Shown: positions 1 to 8,376 of the stretch, one piece after another
Layout of the letters: the number at the start of each line of letters is the position of its first letter
Numbering within the stretch: position 1 is the stretch's first letter
NCBI GenBank assembly: GCA_963696025.1
Contig: CAVOII010000005.1
Span: forward strand, 1 to 64,000
DNA length: 64,000 nt
Origin: JABCYV01 sp963696025
Lineage (GTDB): Bacteria; Acidobacteriota; Terriglobia; Terriglobales; Acidobacteriaceae
Reading direction: 5' to 3'
Notes under the pieces: generated by a model
Databases searched by the model: none
Told to the model about the DNA's origin: nothing
What the model saw: the letters and a program-made list of their open reading frames with translations, nothing else
Made by a program: the position numbers and the translations under genes

Positions 1-105
1 ACTGCTGCTATTGGCGTGTTCTTGTGCTTCTTCCGACTCAGCATCCTTGCCTTTGAGGTATGCGAGCGTCACGTCCAGTGACTCGTGCCCCAGCCGCCTG
101 CGTGT
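1..105 (-). pseudogene. 3' end of a tyrosine recombinase gene (tail copy 1)
   Basis: Read on the minus strand this gives LGHESLDVTLAYLKGKDAES followed by an EEAQEHANSS end, the C-terminal stretch of a XerC/D-type integrase (the LGH..L..T..Y block carries the end of the catalytic motif and the nucleophile tyrosine). It runs off the window edge, so its stop codon is not visible. Near-identical tails lie at 2771-2882 and 16518-16625. It overlaps antisense the first codons of the longest reading of the hydrolase ORF, so that hydrolase probably starts further right. The call as a remnant rests on the absence of any upstream integrase frame beyond about position 105. Confidence 0.65.
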
Positions 106-161
106 TGGTTTTCGAGTTTTGCCTTTTTGCAACGAATGGTTTTTCTTATGCAATACTCTTA

Positions 162-1136
162 ATGAATCCTCATCGGCAGCTAATGGCAGACACGAAAGTA
201 TCGAGGAACGAAACCCAACTCGATCGGGCGCCGTTGCTGGCAGAGCACCTGACAAAGACAACGTTTGGCGAGGGTCCTGAACGCGAAAGTCTGCTGGTTC
301 CAACAAGTCCATCGACGCCTCGATATACGGAGCATCATATTTCGCGAGACGGCGTTTCCCTTTATGTAGAAGACCACGGCAGCGGTAAGCCGGTGCTCTT
401 GCTACATGGGTGGCCGGACTCTTCATATCTCTGGCGCAACCAGATTCCAATCCTTGTCGCGAATGGCTTCCGCGCCATCGCGCCGGACCAGCGTGGCTTC
501 GGGCGATCCAATCGCCCCGAAGGAGTGGCCGCATATTCTCTGCAGAACGCGGTCGCCGATCTAGTCGGCATTCTCGACGCGCTCAGTCTCGACGCAGCGG
601 ACATTGTTGCTCACGACTGGGGAGCCTCTGTGGCATGGCGGACGGCTACTGCCCACCCGAATCGCGTTCGCAGGCTTGTCGTTCTTTCGGTGCCACATCC
701 ACTTGCGCCATATACGTTGCGACAGCGGGAGATGGCCTGGTACCAGCTGTTTTTCCAGTTCGAGGGAATTGCGGAGGCGTGGCTGCAGCGCGACAACTGG
801 GCGCTGTTCCGGGAGATCCTCCGAAGCAATGGTGATATCGACCGTTACATCTCGGATCTGTCCCAACCAGATGCTCTAAAGGCATCGCTCAACTGGTACC
901 GCGCGAACCTCGCGCCGCGCCTGCCGGGGTCGCCTCCCAAACTGCCGCCCGTGGAAGCTCCAACTCTCGGCATCTGGTCCTCAAACGATCACTATCTCGA
1001 CGGTGAACGCATGAAGATGTCGGGACAATTCGTGAAAGCACGGTGGCGCTACGAGCAAATTGATGACGCGAGCCACTGGATTCCATTGGACGTGCCCGAC
1101 CGGCTGAACCAGTTCCTCATTGAGTGGCTGGGTTGA
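162..1136 (+). CDS. alpha/beta hydrolase, epoxide-hydrolase type (module A copy)
   Basis: Alpha/beta-hydrolase fold enzyme. HGWPDSSYLW is the oxyanion HGxP block, DQRGFGRS follows, and VAHDWGAS holds the nucleophile aspartate of the epoxide hydrolase/haloalkane dehalogenase branch. SSNDHYLD and the DASHW end supply the remaining triad acid and histidine. The substrate is unknown. A close paralogue lies inverted at 17663-18637. The paralogue has a Tat signal (RRSF), whereas here the first 60-odd residues are unrelated and the shared sequence begins at LTKTTFG near position 245. Copy A has therefore lost its export signal and may stay in the cytoplasm or be dead. ATG codons at 60, 162 and 183 are possible; the one at 60 overlaps an integrase remnant. 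I favour 162 or 183 without a clear ribosome site. Confidence 0.8.
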   Translation: MNPHRQLMADTKVSRNETQLDRAPLLAEHLTKTTFGEGPERESLLVPTSPSTPRYTEHHISRDGVSLYVEDHGSGKPVLLLHGWPDSSYLWRNQIPILVANGFRAIAPDQRGFGRSNRPEGVAAYSLQNAVADLVGILDALSLDAADIVAHDWGASVAWRTATAHPNRVRRLVVLSVPHPLAPYTLRQREMAWYQLFFQFEGIAEAWLQRDNWALFREILRSNGDIDRYISDLSQPDALKASLNWYRANLAPRLPGSPPKLPPVEAPTLGIWSSNDHYLDGERMKMSGQFVKARWRYEQIDDASHWIPLDVPDRLNQFLIEWLG

Positions 1137-1155
1137 GGCGAGAAAAGATTGGCAT

Positions 1156-1330
1156 ATGAATATTGCAAGTATAAACGGCGCCAGACTTGGCTATTGGGAA
1201 TCTGGTCGCCGCCCAAAATCCATGCTACTTGTGCACGGATGGGCTTGCGATCACTCGACGCTCGCGCCTCTCATGGAGCATTTCCGTGACTCCTTTCGCG
1301 TCATTGCATAGATCTGCGTGGGGAACGTGG
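1156..1330 (+). pseudogene. N-terminal fragment of a second alpha/beta hydrolase
   Basis: Starting at ATG 1156 the frame reads like the beginning of an alpha/beta hydrolase: a GYWESG strand, then LLVHGWACDHST (oxyanion HGW block), then FRVIA. It meets a stop where family members continue with DLRGHG. Reading the next frame restores DLRG, so one base has been lost near 1312. After that the family sequence ends and a DUF2934-like remnant follows, so the gene is both frameshifted and truncated. Module B keeps only the first dozen codons. Confidence 0.6.
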
Positions 1331-1336
1331 CGAGTG

Positions 1337-1462
1337 CCGAGGAAATTAGACTTCGCGCATACGAAATTTATCTCGAACGCGGTGAACAGCCGGGCCCGTC
1401 AGTTGGACGATTGGCTCCAGGCCGAACGCGAACTTGAAGGTAAACCGCTCTCACGGACGTAG
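1337..1462 (+). pseudogene. DUF2934-like remnant
   Basis: The plus strand encodes IRLRAYEIYLERGEQPG, then after a frame change QLDDWLQAERELEG. Together these are the core of DUF2934, a small domain common in Acidobacteria and Proteobacteria (R.RAYE.Y..RG..PG...DDWL.AE.EL). The family sequence is spread over two frames, so it is a frameshifted relic. It is absent from module B. Confidence 0.6.
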
Positions 1463-1495
1463 GCGGGCCAGGAATTCATCACCTGAGGGAGTTGT

Positions 1496-1612
1496 ATGAA
1501 TTCAGTGAAACTGATTCCCGGTTTACTCACACTTTCGGCGGTCGTGCTAATCGCGAACCCGCAGTTTCTTGTGTCGAATCCAAAAAAAGTTCTGGCGTTC
1601 TTGTTCTGCTAG
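1496..1612 (+). CDS. small hydrophobic peptide, 38 residues
   Basis: ATG 1496 is preceded by GAGGGAG at a good distance and opens a 38-codon frame beginning MNSVKLIPGLLTLSAVVLIA, one hydrophobic helix with a short basic tail (NPKKVLAFLFC). It lies between the DUF2934 relic and the GNAT gene. In module B the first half is deleted but the second half is kept. No family is recognised; it could be a small membrane peptide or chance coding. Confidence 0.35.
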   Translation: MNSVKLIPGLLTLSAVVLIANPQFLVSNPKKVLAFLFC

Positions 1613-1642
1613 ACACCAACGGGACTTTGAGACATTGACCCG

Positions 1643-2341
1643 GTGAAAGACGATCATGAGCAATGGATGTTAGAGTCTCTCGACAACCCGATCTGGTTCG
1701 CGCTGACAACGGAACACCGCCTTCTCGCCCGCTCACACGGCCTCGCGCGACGATATCCGTCGGATGTTTCACCGCTGGCGGCTTTGCTTCGTCCCACGAG
1801 TGACGCATTCGCCGATTTACAACGGCTGGTCAGTCCCGGCGAGCACGTCGCGCTATTTACCGCCAGTCCCCTCAACGTGCCCCCTGACTGGCAAGTCGAC
1901 CGCTCTCGGTGGATCGACCAGATGATTTGCGAGGCCTCGCTGCCCACCCCGCCCGTGGCGCCGCTTCCACTCGGGGCCACCGACGTTCCCGAAATGCTAG
2001 AACTCACCGCTGCCACCGAGCCAGGCCCGTTTTTGCCGCAAACAATCCAGATGGGAAGCTACTTTGGTATACGCGCGAGCGATGGGCGGTTGGCCGCAAT
2101 GGCCGGCGAGCGATTACGATCCACCGAATTCGCGGAAATCAGTGCGGTGTGCACTCATCCCGAATTTCGCGGCCGCGGATATGCGCGGGATCTGACGTCG
2201 TTTCTCGCCGCTCAGATCCTGGCGGCGGGAAAGACTCCTTTTCTTCACGTCAAGTCTGAGAATGGCGCAAAAGTGGTTTATCAAAAAATTGGATTCCGTT
2301 TACGTACCACAATACGTCTAACCGTGATTTCCCTCCGCTGA
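1643..2341 (+). CDS. GNAT-family N-acetyltransferase (module A copy)
   Basis: The 232-residue protein has the C-terminal GNAT half of the FR47/YhbS type: EISAVCTHPEFRGRGYARDL contains the acetyl-CoA pyrophosphate loop (R-G-R-G-Y/A), followed by FLHVKSENGAKVVYQKIGF, the typical beta6-alpha4 N-A-x-x-x-Y-x-x-x-G-F signature. The N-terminal half is less conserved. The start is GTG 1643, and the paralogue at 16792-17490 begins the same way. It probably acetylates a small molecule; the substrate is unknown. The position behind an alpha/beta hydrolase is kept in both copies, which suggests they are moved together. Confidence 0.8.
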   Translation: MKDDHEQWMLESLDNPIWFALTTEHRLLARSHGLARRYPSDVSPLAALLRPTSDAFADLQRLVSPGEHVALFTASPLNVPPDWQVDRSRWIDQMICEASLPTPPVAPLPLGATDVPEMLELTAATEPGPFLPQTIQMGSYFGIRASDGRLAAMAGERLRSTEFAEISAVCTHPEFRGRGYARDLTSFLAAQILAAGKTPFLHVKSENGAKVVYQKIGFRLRTTIRLTVISLR

Positions 2342-2770
2342 AGGCGTGGTCCGTAGCAATATTTCGCAATCCGCGCGCCTGACCGCTGTCACGAGATGGG
2401 CTGGAGTTCATGGTTTGAGTCACACTGGAGAGACAGCTCGGAGTTTGTGAACAGAAGGCAAGACATCGTCGCGTTTCTCAGAGTCAACAGAACCAGATGC
2501 ATGCGCTCCGACCCATTTGCGTCTCATAAAGGCGTAAAGGCGCTTCTCCTTTCGCTAGGTTGGCGATGCGAACGATCTCAACCTACCGCAAAAGTGGGCG
2601 CCTTTTTATATTGCGTGAGAACGACTTCGAGTGTTTCGCTAGTACCGGTGTGAACACGCCGTGAATGGCTAAGACGACGGATGACGGGCAACTCGAAAAG
2701 TGTCGGGCGACGAGAACGGGAGATCTCGGCTCGGTCAGCCCACTATCCCCCGCGGTGATGTTATTAGCTT
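2342..2770. other. noncoding stretch between module A and recombinase tail 2
   Basis: I see no convincing gene here. The open frame at 2396-2653 has no recognisable composition or ribosome site. A weak inverted repeat, AAAGGCGC near 2537 and GCGCCTTT near 2606, ends in a T run and could act as a rho-independent terminator, but the loop of about 60 bases is long. Confidence 0.3.
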
Positions 2771-2882
2771 TTATGCGTACAGCGCCAGGCTGCTGTTAGC
2801 GTGCTCTTGAGCTTCCTGCGACTCGGCGTCCTTGCCTTTTAGGTAGGCAAGCGTCACGTCCAGTGACTTATGCCCGAGGCGG
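2771..2882 (-). pseudogene. 3' end of a tyrosine recombinase gene (tail copy 2)
   Basis: The minus strand reads LGHKSLDVTLAYLKGKDAES, then QEAQEHANSSLALYA and a stop at 2771-2773. This is the last 35-40 residues of a XerC/D-like integrase, including the region of the catalytic tyrosine (LAYLKG). No upstream catalytic R or HxxR block is present, so only the tail survives. It is the second of three such tails, all on the minus strand and each lying next to a duplicated module boundary. Confidence 0.7.
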
Positions 2883-3038
2883 ATTAGAGTTCACCCACGC
2901 GTCGTTTGGGCTAACCTCCCGCTTGCCGACCAAACGCAACCATCGACAGATCCTTCATGATGGGCTTGTCGAAATGTCGGCTTCCTGCACGTCATACGTT
3001 CGGGCATATGCAAAACTGTCTTCCAGAAGGAGACTCTG

Positions 3039-3407
3039 ATGCAATTCGCATTGTTGATCTACGAAAATCCAGAGGCTTTCGCCTCGCGGAGGAGCGATGG
3101 GAGCAATCCGTACACCGGCGCATGGCGCGCCTACTACAAGGCTCTGGTCGAGGCAGGCGTCTATGTTGGGGGAGATCCGCTGGAAGTGCCGGAGACAGGA
3201 ACCACGGTCAGAATCAAGGATGGAAAGCGGGGCGTGCAGGATGGTCCCTATGTGGAGGCCAAAGAACAGCTGGGAGGATTCACGATCCTGGAGCTGCCGT
3301 CGCTTGACGCAGCCTTGGAGTGGGCAGCACGGTGCCCGGCAGCATCCTATGGTGTAGTGGAAGTGCGCCCACTCGCGCCTGAACTCAAGCGCCGGATCGT
3401 GGAATGA
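3039..3407 (+). CDS. YciI-like (DGPF-domain) protein
   Basis: A 122-residue protein with the YCII/DGPF fold: it starts MQFALLIYENPEAF and carries QDGPYVEAKEQLGGF, the DGP[FY].E.KE...G signature, then LPSLDAALEWAARCP and the usual EVRPL end. AGAAGGAGAC precedes ATG 3039. Such proteins are commonly encoded directly before an ECF sigma factor of the large DUF6596-containing group, as here, where the next gene starts at 3404 with a 4-base ATGA overlap. The pair was presumably co-transcribed, and the YciI protein is probably functionally tied to that sigma factor, but its biochemical role is not established. Confidence 0.88.
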   Translation: MQFALLIYENPEAFASRRSDGSNPYTGAWRAYYKALVEAGVYVGGDPLEVPETGTTVRIKDGKRGVQDGPYVEAKEQLGGFTILELPSLDAALEWAARCPAASYGVVEVRPLAPELKRRIVE

Positions 3408-4375
3408 GTCAAATCTGCAAAGAGTTTGCTCACCGCGCGATCGAGCGGGTGGCACGCGAGTCATACGGTCGCTTGGTAGCCTATCTTTCCGTAAATACTC
3501 ACGACCTTGCCGCAGCCGAAGATGCGCTGAGCGAAGCTTTGCTCAAGGCGCTCACCGCGTGGCCCCGGGACGGCGTTCCCCAAGGTCCTGAGGCGTCGCT
3601 ACTGACGACAGCGCGCCACTCGGTTATCGATGTCGCTCGTCATCAGCGTGTGGTCTCCGCGAGCGAGCCTACTCTTCAACTCATGAAGGAAAACACTATG
3701 GAGATTACTCTCTCGACCCATTTTCCGGACGAACGCCTGAAGTTGCTCTTCGTGTGTGCACACCCGGCAATCGATCCCAACATGCACACGCCCTCATGCT
3801 GCAGACTGTTTTGGGCTTGGATGCGGCACGCATTGCCGGAGCCTTTCTTATTGCACCGAAGACGATGGGGCGACGCCTGGTGCGCGCGAAGACAAAGATC
3901 CGCGATGGCGGTATCCAGTTCAAGATTCCGGACCAGCGTGATTTGCCGCAACGGCTTGATGCTGTACTGGAGGCGATTTACGCGGCCTTTGGTATTGGTT
4001 GGGACGATATGGTGGGAGCTGACCAAGGGGAAGGGATCTGGCTGACGAAGCAATTTGGCTCGCACGAATGCTCCTTCACCTGATGCCAGGCGAGGCTGAG
4101 GTCGAAGGACTGTTGGCCCTCATGCTCCACTGTGAAGCACGACGCACCGCCCGCCGCGATAGAGATGGTCGTTACGTTCCACTTTCCGAGCAGGATCCGA
4201 AACAGTGGTCGCTCTCCTTAATAGAGGAGGCGGAACGCCATCTCGCAGAGGCCTCCAAACATGGAAGTTCAGGACGTTTTCAACTGGAAGCAGCGATTCA
4301 ATCGGTGCATGCCGAACGTGCTCGGAGCGGCCGGATTGAGTGGGCAGCGATTGCGTTTACCCGCCTAGTTGTGCC
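3404..4375 (+). pseudogene. ECF sigma factor (YciI-linked type), frameshifted and truncated
   Basis: Region 2 is intact in the first frame (YGRLVAYLSVNTHDLAAAED, then ALSEALLKALTAWP, TARHSVIDVARHQR). The frame changes near 3790: LMLQTVLGLDAARIAGAFLI and APKTMGRRLVRAKTKIRD (region 4 helix-turn-helix) continue one frame over. A second change near 4035 restores ADEAIWLARMLLHLMPGEAE, the conserved C-terminal extension that distinguishes this sigma group. The family sequence then ends at IEWAAIAFTRL near 4360 and gives way to unrelated sequence. With two frameshifts and a missing C-terminus the gene is almost certainly non-functional, leaving the overlapping YciI-like gene without its partner. Confidence 0.8.
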
Positions 4376-4529
4376 GGAGGGATCCTCAATAAGCACCGTT
4401 TCCCCTTCTTCTACGCGAAAGCGTTCAACCGCCCATGTCGGATTGCTGAGTCCAAGAAGGATAATGTATATCCGAAAGCGGCCGGCGCAACCATTCCCTG
4501 CCACTCGCGCCCCAAAGTCCCCGACCACG

Positions 4530-4721
4530 CAGCGAGGTCATCTGCTAAAACTGCATCGACTTCATGAGGGCCTGTATGCTCGCATTGCACGCAGGAACGG
4601 GGTTCATGCCACCTACGTCAGCAGAGTCGCAGGCGGAGAACGACGATCAATGAAAATAAGAACTTCTCTTTTGGCTGATCTTGCCTCAATTGAGAAGCAA
4701 AGGGAACAAATCGCTCCTTAA
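4530..4721 (+). pseudogene. small helix-turn-helix remnant
   Basis: In the frame open from the sigma remnant, LHEGLYARIARRNGVHATYV, then SRVAGGERRS..I..SLL, resembles the compact XRE-type helix-turn-helix found in many acidobacterial short proteins (GV...YVSRVA.GERRS). No start codon or ribosome site is visible directly before it, so it is read as the 3' part of a lost gene fused in frame to sequence behind the sigma factor. Confidence 0.45.
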
Positions 4722-5071
4722 CTTTCCATCGAATCGGACAAAGTCAGGTTGCTTTCGCCATATCATCGGTTTGTGATCATCCGACAGACAAACCGATAAA
4801 TTCCCACGTGCCCGTCATCCGCCCGGAAGGGCGCGCGAGCGCAGAACACGTTGCAAGCGATCATGCCCCAAGCGCAGAGGAAGGATTTTCAATCCGCACG
4901 CCCAGCGCTGGAAGACCCAGCCCATCGAACGATGGAATCGTCGTTTCTTGCGGAGGTTGTGTCGCAAACGGCGTTGACGATACCAAGACGGAGACTCGGT
5001 GAGGACCTACAATGGTGAGGACCTATAATATGGTGTTGCTCATCTCTAACTTACATCGGAGGCCTCAAGCG
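4722..5071. other. noncoding leader with a 16-base tandem duplication
   Basis: No gene is supported here. A direct tandem pair, GGTGAGGACCTACAAT at 4998-5013 and GGTGAGGACCTATAAT at 5014-5029, lies just upstream of the DUF3300 gene. The second unit ends in a perfect TATAAT, so the duplication may have doubled a -10-like element; I see no good -35 box at 17 bases. Confidence 0.4.
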
Positions 5072-6280
5072 ATGCAGGTGCGGAGGAGGTTCAGGAACGT
5101 GAACATTTTCGAGCTTGCTGCAGGGCGCTGGAGGACTCTATTAGGCAAGGAGAACTTGGCTTCCCTGCTGCCGTTTGCCTTGTTGGTCGCGGCTTGGCCT
5201 CAGAACCCGATGGCCTATCAAGACGCGCAGGCTCCGCCGCAAGACACACAGGGTCCAGCGCAGGCTGGGCGGGCTCCGGCGCAGACGCCCACATACACTC
5301 AACAGACTCCAGAGCAGTTGCAGCAGTTGGTAGCGCCGATTGCTCTATATCCGGATTCACTCGTGGCGCAGATCCTGGCGGCGTCTACATTTCCTGAGCA
5401 GGTCGTCGAGGCCGACAGATGGGTGCAAGCGCACTCCGATCTGAAAAGCGACGCTCTGGCTCAAGCTGTGGATCAACAACCCTGGGACCCAAGTGTCAAG
5501 GCGCTCACGGCCTTTCCATCCGTCCTTGGAAATATGGACAAGAATCTCTCCTGGACTTCATCTCTGGGCGATGCCTACTACAACCAGCAACAGGATGTGA
5601 TGGATGCTGTACAGGTGATGCGCCAACGGGCAGAACAAGCTGGTAACCTGAAGTCCACTCCGCAGCAAACCGTAACCACGCAAGGCTCAACCGTCGTCAT
5701 TCAACCCGCTAACCCCGAGGTGGTTTATGTCCCCGCCTATGATCCCTGGTTGGTTTATGGAGGTCCGATCGTGGCGTGGCCAGGATGGTACCCATACCCC
5801 GGAATTTGGTTTGGTGGTCCGTACCTCTCGTTCGGCATCGGCTTTGGAATTGGCTGGTTCGGCGGTTTTGGATGGGGCTGGGGCCATTGGGGATTCGATT
5901 GGCATAATCATTACGCAATCTACAACCACAACAGGTACTACTCCCGGAGCAGGACGTTTTACAACCGAAGCAATTTCTACCGCGCCGGACGCGGCGGAGG
6001 CTACGCGGGACGTGGCGGAGTTCAATCCCGCGGCAACATTAGCGGCCGCGGCGGAGTTTACAACCGTCCCGGCGCGACCCCCAGGCCATTCAACGGAAAC
6101 ACCCAGGCTGCTCGGGGATACACTGAACCCCGCGGTCAGAGCGGCGTCCGCTCAGGGGCCTTCAGCGGCTACGACCGTGGTGGACAGGTCAGGAGCTTTT
6201 CATCTCGCGGAAGTTCCAGCTTTGGTGGCGGAGCGCGTGGCGGGGGAGGATCTCGCGGCGGCGGCGGCGGGCATCGGTGA
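5072..6280 (+). CDS. DUF3300 family secreted protein
   Basis: Matches DUF3300: QLVAPIALYPDSLVAQILAA, ASTFPEQVVEADRW, the QPWDPSVKALTAFPSVL block, and NPEVVYVPAYDPW are family hallmarks. A hydrophobic N-terminal segment (NLASLLPFALLVAAW) suggests export. The C-terminal third is a Gly/Arg/Ser/Tyr-rich tail with runs of glycine, as in many family members. The frame is open from 5012, but ATG 5072 has CGGAGG nine bases upstream and is preferred. The function is unknown; the family is usually found next to DUF2950, as here, which suggests a joint cell-envelope role. Confidence 0.88.
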   Translation: MQVRRRFRNVNIFELAAGRWRTLLGKENLASLLPFALLVAAWPQNPMAYQDAQAPPQDTQGPAQAGRAPAQTPTYTQQTPEQLQQLVAPIALYPDSLVAQILAASTFPEQVVEADRWVQAHSDLKSDALAQAVDQQPWDPSVKALTAFPSVLGNMDKNLSWTSSLGDAYYNQQQDVMDAVQVMRQRAEQAGNLKSTPQQTVTTQGSTVVIQPANPEVVYVPAYDPWLVYGGPIVAWPGWYPYPGIWFGGPYLSFGIGFGIGWFGGFGWGWGHWGFDWHNHYAIYNHNRYYSRSRTFYNRSNFYRAGRGGGYAGRGGVQSRGNISGRGGVYNRPGATPRPFNGNTQAARGYTEPRGQSGVRSGAFSGYDRGGQVRSFSSRGSSSFGGGARGGGGSRGGGGGHR

Positions 6281-6336
6281 ACGAAGTTTCGTTATTTTCC
6301 GAATAAATCATGAAATTCAGAAAAAGGGGGAGCCAT

Positions 6337-7323
6337 ATGTGGCGAACGAGACCGAACGACAAAGCTCATTGGGCCCATCTTCCTAAATTAGCCGTGGTGG
6401 CTATCCTTTTGATGGAGTCCTTCACCATGTGTTCCATGGCGCAGCAACAGGGTCAGAGAACGTTTTCGTCGCCGGAAGAGGCAAGCAACGCACTGGTCAC
6501 GGCAGCGCAGAGTAACGACGAGAAAGCGATGCTCGATATCCTAGGACCAGAAGGAAAGCAAATCGTCGCGTCGGGTGACGAAGCCGAGGACACCCAGAGC
6601 CGCGCTAATTTCGTACACCGATATCAGGAAATGCACCGTCTGGTGAAAGAACCAGATGGAACCACTACGTTATATATCGGCGCGGAGAATTGGCCCACCC
6701 CCATACCCCTGGTGAACAAAGGGAACACGTGGTATTTCGATACCGAAGCGGGCAAGCAAGAAATCTTGTACAGGCGAATTGGCCGCAATGAGATGTCGAC
6801 CATTCGTGTTTGCCAGGAATTGGGGGCGGCGCAGAAAGAATACTACTCGACCCGTAACGAGTACGCTCAGAAAATCTTCACTGATGAAGGGCAGCGCAAT
6901 GGCCTTTATTGGAAAGCTGTGGATGGCGAACCCCAGAGCCCCGTGGGCCCGCTGGTGGCACAGGCCTTTGCTGATGGAGATTTCAAAACCCAGAACGGCG
7001 CTCCGACTCCCTTCCGCGGCTACTATTACCACATCCTGACGCGTCAGGGAAAAAATGCTCCCGGCGGAGCGAAAAACTACATCGTAAACGGGAAAGTGAC
7101 AGGAGGGTTCGCCTTCGTCGCCTATCCAGCGGAATACAGATCATCCGGGGTGATGACATTCGTCGTCAACCAGGATGGAGTAGTTTACGAAAAGGACCTT
7201 GGCAAGAAGACGGATGTTCGCGCCCAAGCTATGAAGGAATACAACCCCGATTCCAGTTGGCGAAAGGCTGAAGAGCTGCAGGAGGAGGAGACTGCTGGCG
7301 ACCAAAAAACCAAGTACAAGTAA
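6337..7323 (+). CDS. DUF2950 family secreted protein
   Basis: A DUF2950 protein: the signal-like N-terminus LAVVAILLMESFTMCSMAQQ is followed by FSSPEEASNALVTAAQSNDE, EAGKQEILYRRIGRNEM, a CQELGAAQKEYY block, GLYWK, PFRGYYYHILTRQG, and the closing GVMTFVVNQDGVVYEKDLG. All are characteristic of the family. ATG 6337 has a strong AGGGGGAG site and is preferred over 6310. It lies 56 bases behind the DUF3300 gene, probably one transcript. No catalytic role is established for the family. Confidence 0.88.
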   Translation: MWRTRPNDKAHWAHLPKLAVVAILLMESFTMCSMAQQQGQRTFSSPEEASNALVTAAQSNDEKAMLDILGPEGKQIVASGDEAEDTQSRANFVHRYQEMHRLVKEPDGTTTLYIGAENWPTPIPLVNKGNTWYFDTEAGKQEILYRRIGRNEMSTIRVCQELGAAQKEYYSTRNEYAQKIFTDEGQRNGLYWKAVDGEPQSPVGPLVAQAFADGDFKTQNGAPTPFRGYYYHILTRQGKNAPGGAKNYIVNGKVTGGFAFVAYPAEYRSSGVMTFVVNQDGVVYEKDLGKKTDVRAQAMKEYNPDSSWRKAEELQEEETAGDQKTKYK

Positions 7324-7361
7324 ATGAAGTACAAAACGCTGGGACCGGGCAGTCTCGCGCA

Positions 7362-7545
7362 CGTTCACGATCTAGCCTCGGGAATGTTTCGACTCACGAA
7401 GCGACTCGCGAGTTTGGGCCTGGCATCACGAGAGAAGTCTCGAAGCAGACGGGTGTCGAAACCGATCTCATCGACATCGCCGGCCTTCCGTTGCCAACGA
7501 ACGACGCTGGAGAGGCAATCAAAGAGGGCGCCTTTTAAGGAGGCG
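7362..7545 (+). pseudogene. possible NADPH-dependent FMN reductase remnant
   Basis: Reading the frame through 7398 gives TREVSKQTGVETDLIDIAGL followed by PLPTNDAGEAIK. This resembles the beta2 strand and loop of SsuE/ArsH-type NADPH:FMN reductases (ETDLIDIADLPLP...). The frame closes at 7545, and neither the flavin-binding N-terminus nor the C-terminal half is found. The adjacent longer frame starting at 7324 is not recognisable as a gene. The rest of 7546-7716 holds nothing I can identify. Confidence 0.4.
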
Positions 7546-7716
7546 TTTGCAGGACCGAGCATCACTGCGGCGGGACGCGCTGTGCCAGGAAATTGTTCTG
7601 GCATGCGATCGCAGAGGAGCGAATCCCAGGGAACTCAGGGCTGGCACGCAGGCTCGCGAAGAACGGATCCGTGTGATGCTGCCACTGCTCTCTTTTATTG
7701 GAGCGTTAAGTAGCAA

Positions 7717-8334
7717 CTACCAATGGCGCGCACGCCCGACGTCGACATGCACGAAGTCCGAGCTGCGATAGTACCCCACTCCTCCGCTATGCAGGCGCAG
7801 GGCTGCGTCACGCAGCTCCAACGTCGGAATTCCAGGTAGGCGAATGTCGATCGCTTCGGCCTGCATATGTAGGCTGTGCTGCGCCACGCCGGTGTGTGGG
7901 TTGCGCGTGCGCAGGAATTCGTTGCTCCAGGGCGTACGGTAGCCGCAAATCACATCGATTTCACCGCCGGAATCGCCGAGCGACGCGGTCAGGTCGTAGA
8001 GAAGGTCGAAGAGCCGCGGATCGAAATGACGCACATTTCCGGTACGGTGGTCGCGCAGATAATAGTCGAGCTCCTCTAGCGCTTCGGGGATGTATTGATC
8101 GCCGCGACGATAGACGACATCCAGCCGCTCGCCCGTGTGAGTGTGATAGAAGCGGAGCCGGTACTCATGTGTGGCCGAGGACGCAGATTCTGTGGCGCCG
8201 TGCCCGAGCAGCGGCGCCAGCAGAAACAAGAGAATCAGTGACAAACGACAGAGGCCGGATTTGCTCCTTTTTCTCGGCGATGACACCGATGTTGCTTCAC
8301 TCCCATTCAAAATGTATTGCCACATTAAACCCAC
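7717..8334 (-). CDS. DUF882/M15-type murein peptidase-like protein
   Basis: A signal anchor (LCRLSLILLFLLAPLLGHG) is followed by RLRFYHTHTGERLDVVY and the DUF882 domain: VICGYRTPWSNEFLR, HSLHMQAEAIDIRLPG and FVHVDVG. The HxxxxAxDI and HVD residues match the zinc ligands of the peptidase M15/YcbK group that cleaves peptidoglycan crosslinks. It lies 42 bases downstream of the L,D-transpeptidase gene on the same strand. The two are a common pair and probably act together on the cell wall after export. Length (205 aa) is normal. Confidence 0.88.
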   Translation of the reverse strand: MGLMWQYILNGSEATSVSSPRKRSKSGLCRLSLILLFLLAPLLGHGATESASSATHEYRLRFYHTHTGERLDVVYRRGDQYIPEALEELDYYLRDHRTGNVRHFDPRLFDLLYDLTASLGDSGGEIDVICGYRTPWSNEFLRTRNPHTGVAQHSLHMQAEAIDIRLPGIPTLELRDAALRLHSGGVGYYRSSDFVHVDVGRARHW

Positions 8335-8376
8335 TCTATGGTAGATGCGGTTTGCTCGGCGCCTTGTTTAAGGCGC

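Larger units (their letters stand above)
245..2375 (+). repeat. module A of a 2-kb inverted duplication
   Basis: From the LTKTTFG codons of the hydrolase to just past the GNAT gene, this block matches 16757-18545 in inverted orientation at high nucleotide identity, judged by eye. Copy B lacks roughly 340 bases present here (about 1204 to 1540), which hold an alpha/beta-hydrolase remnant, a DUF2934 remnant and the start of a small peptide gene. Similarity stops abruptly on both sides. Confidence 0.85.
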
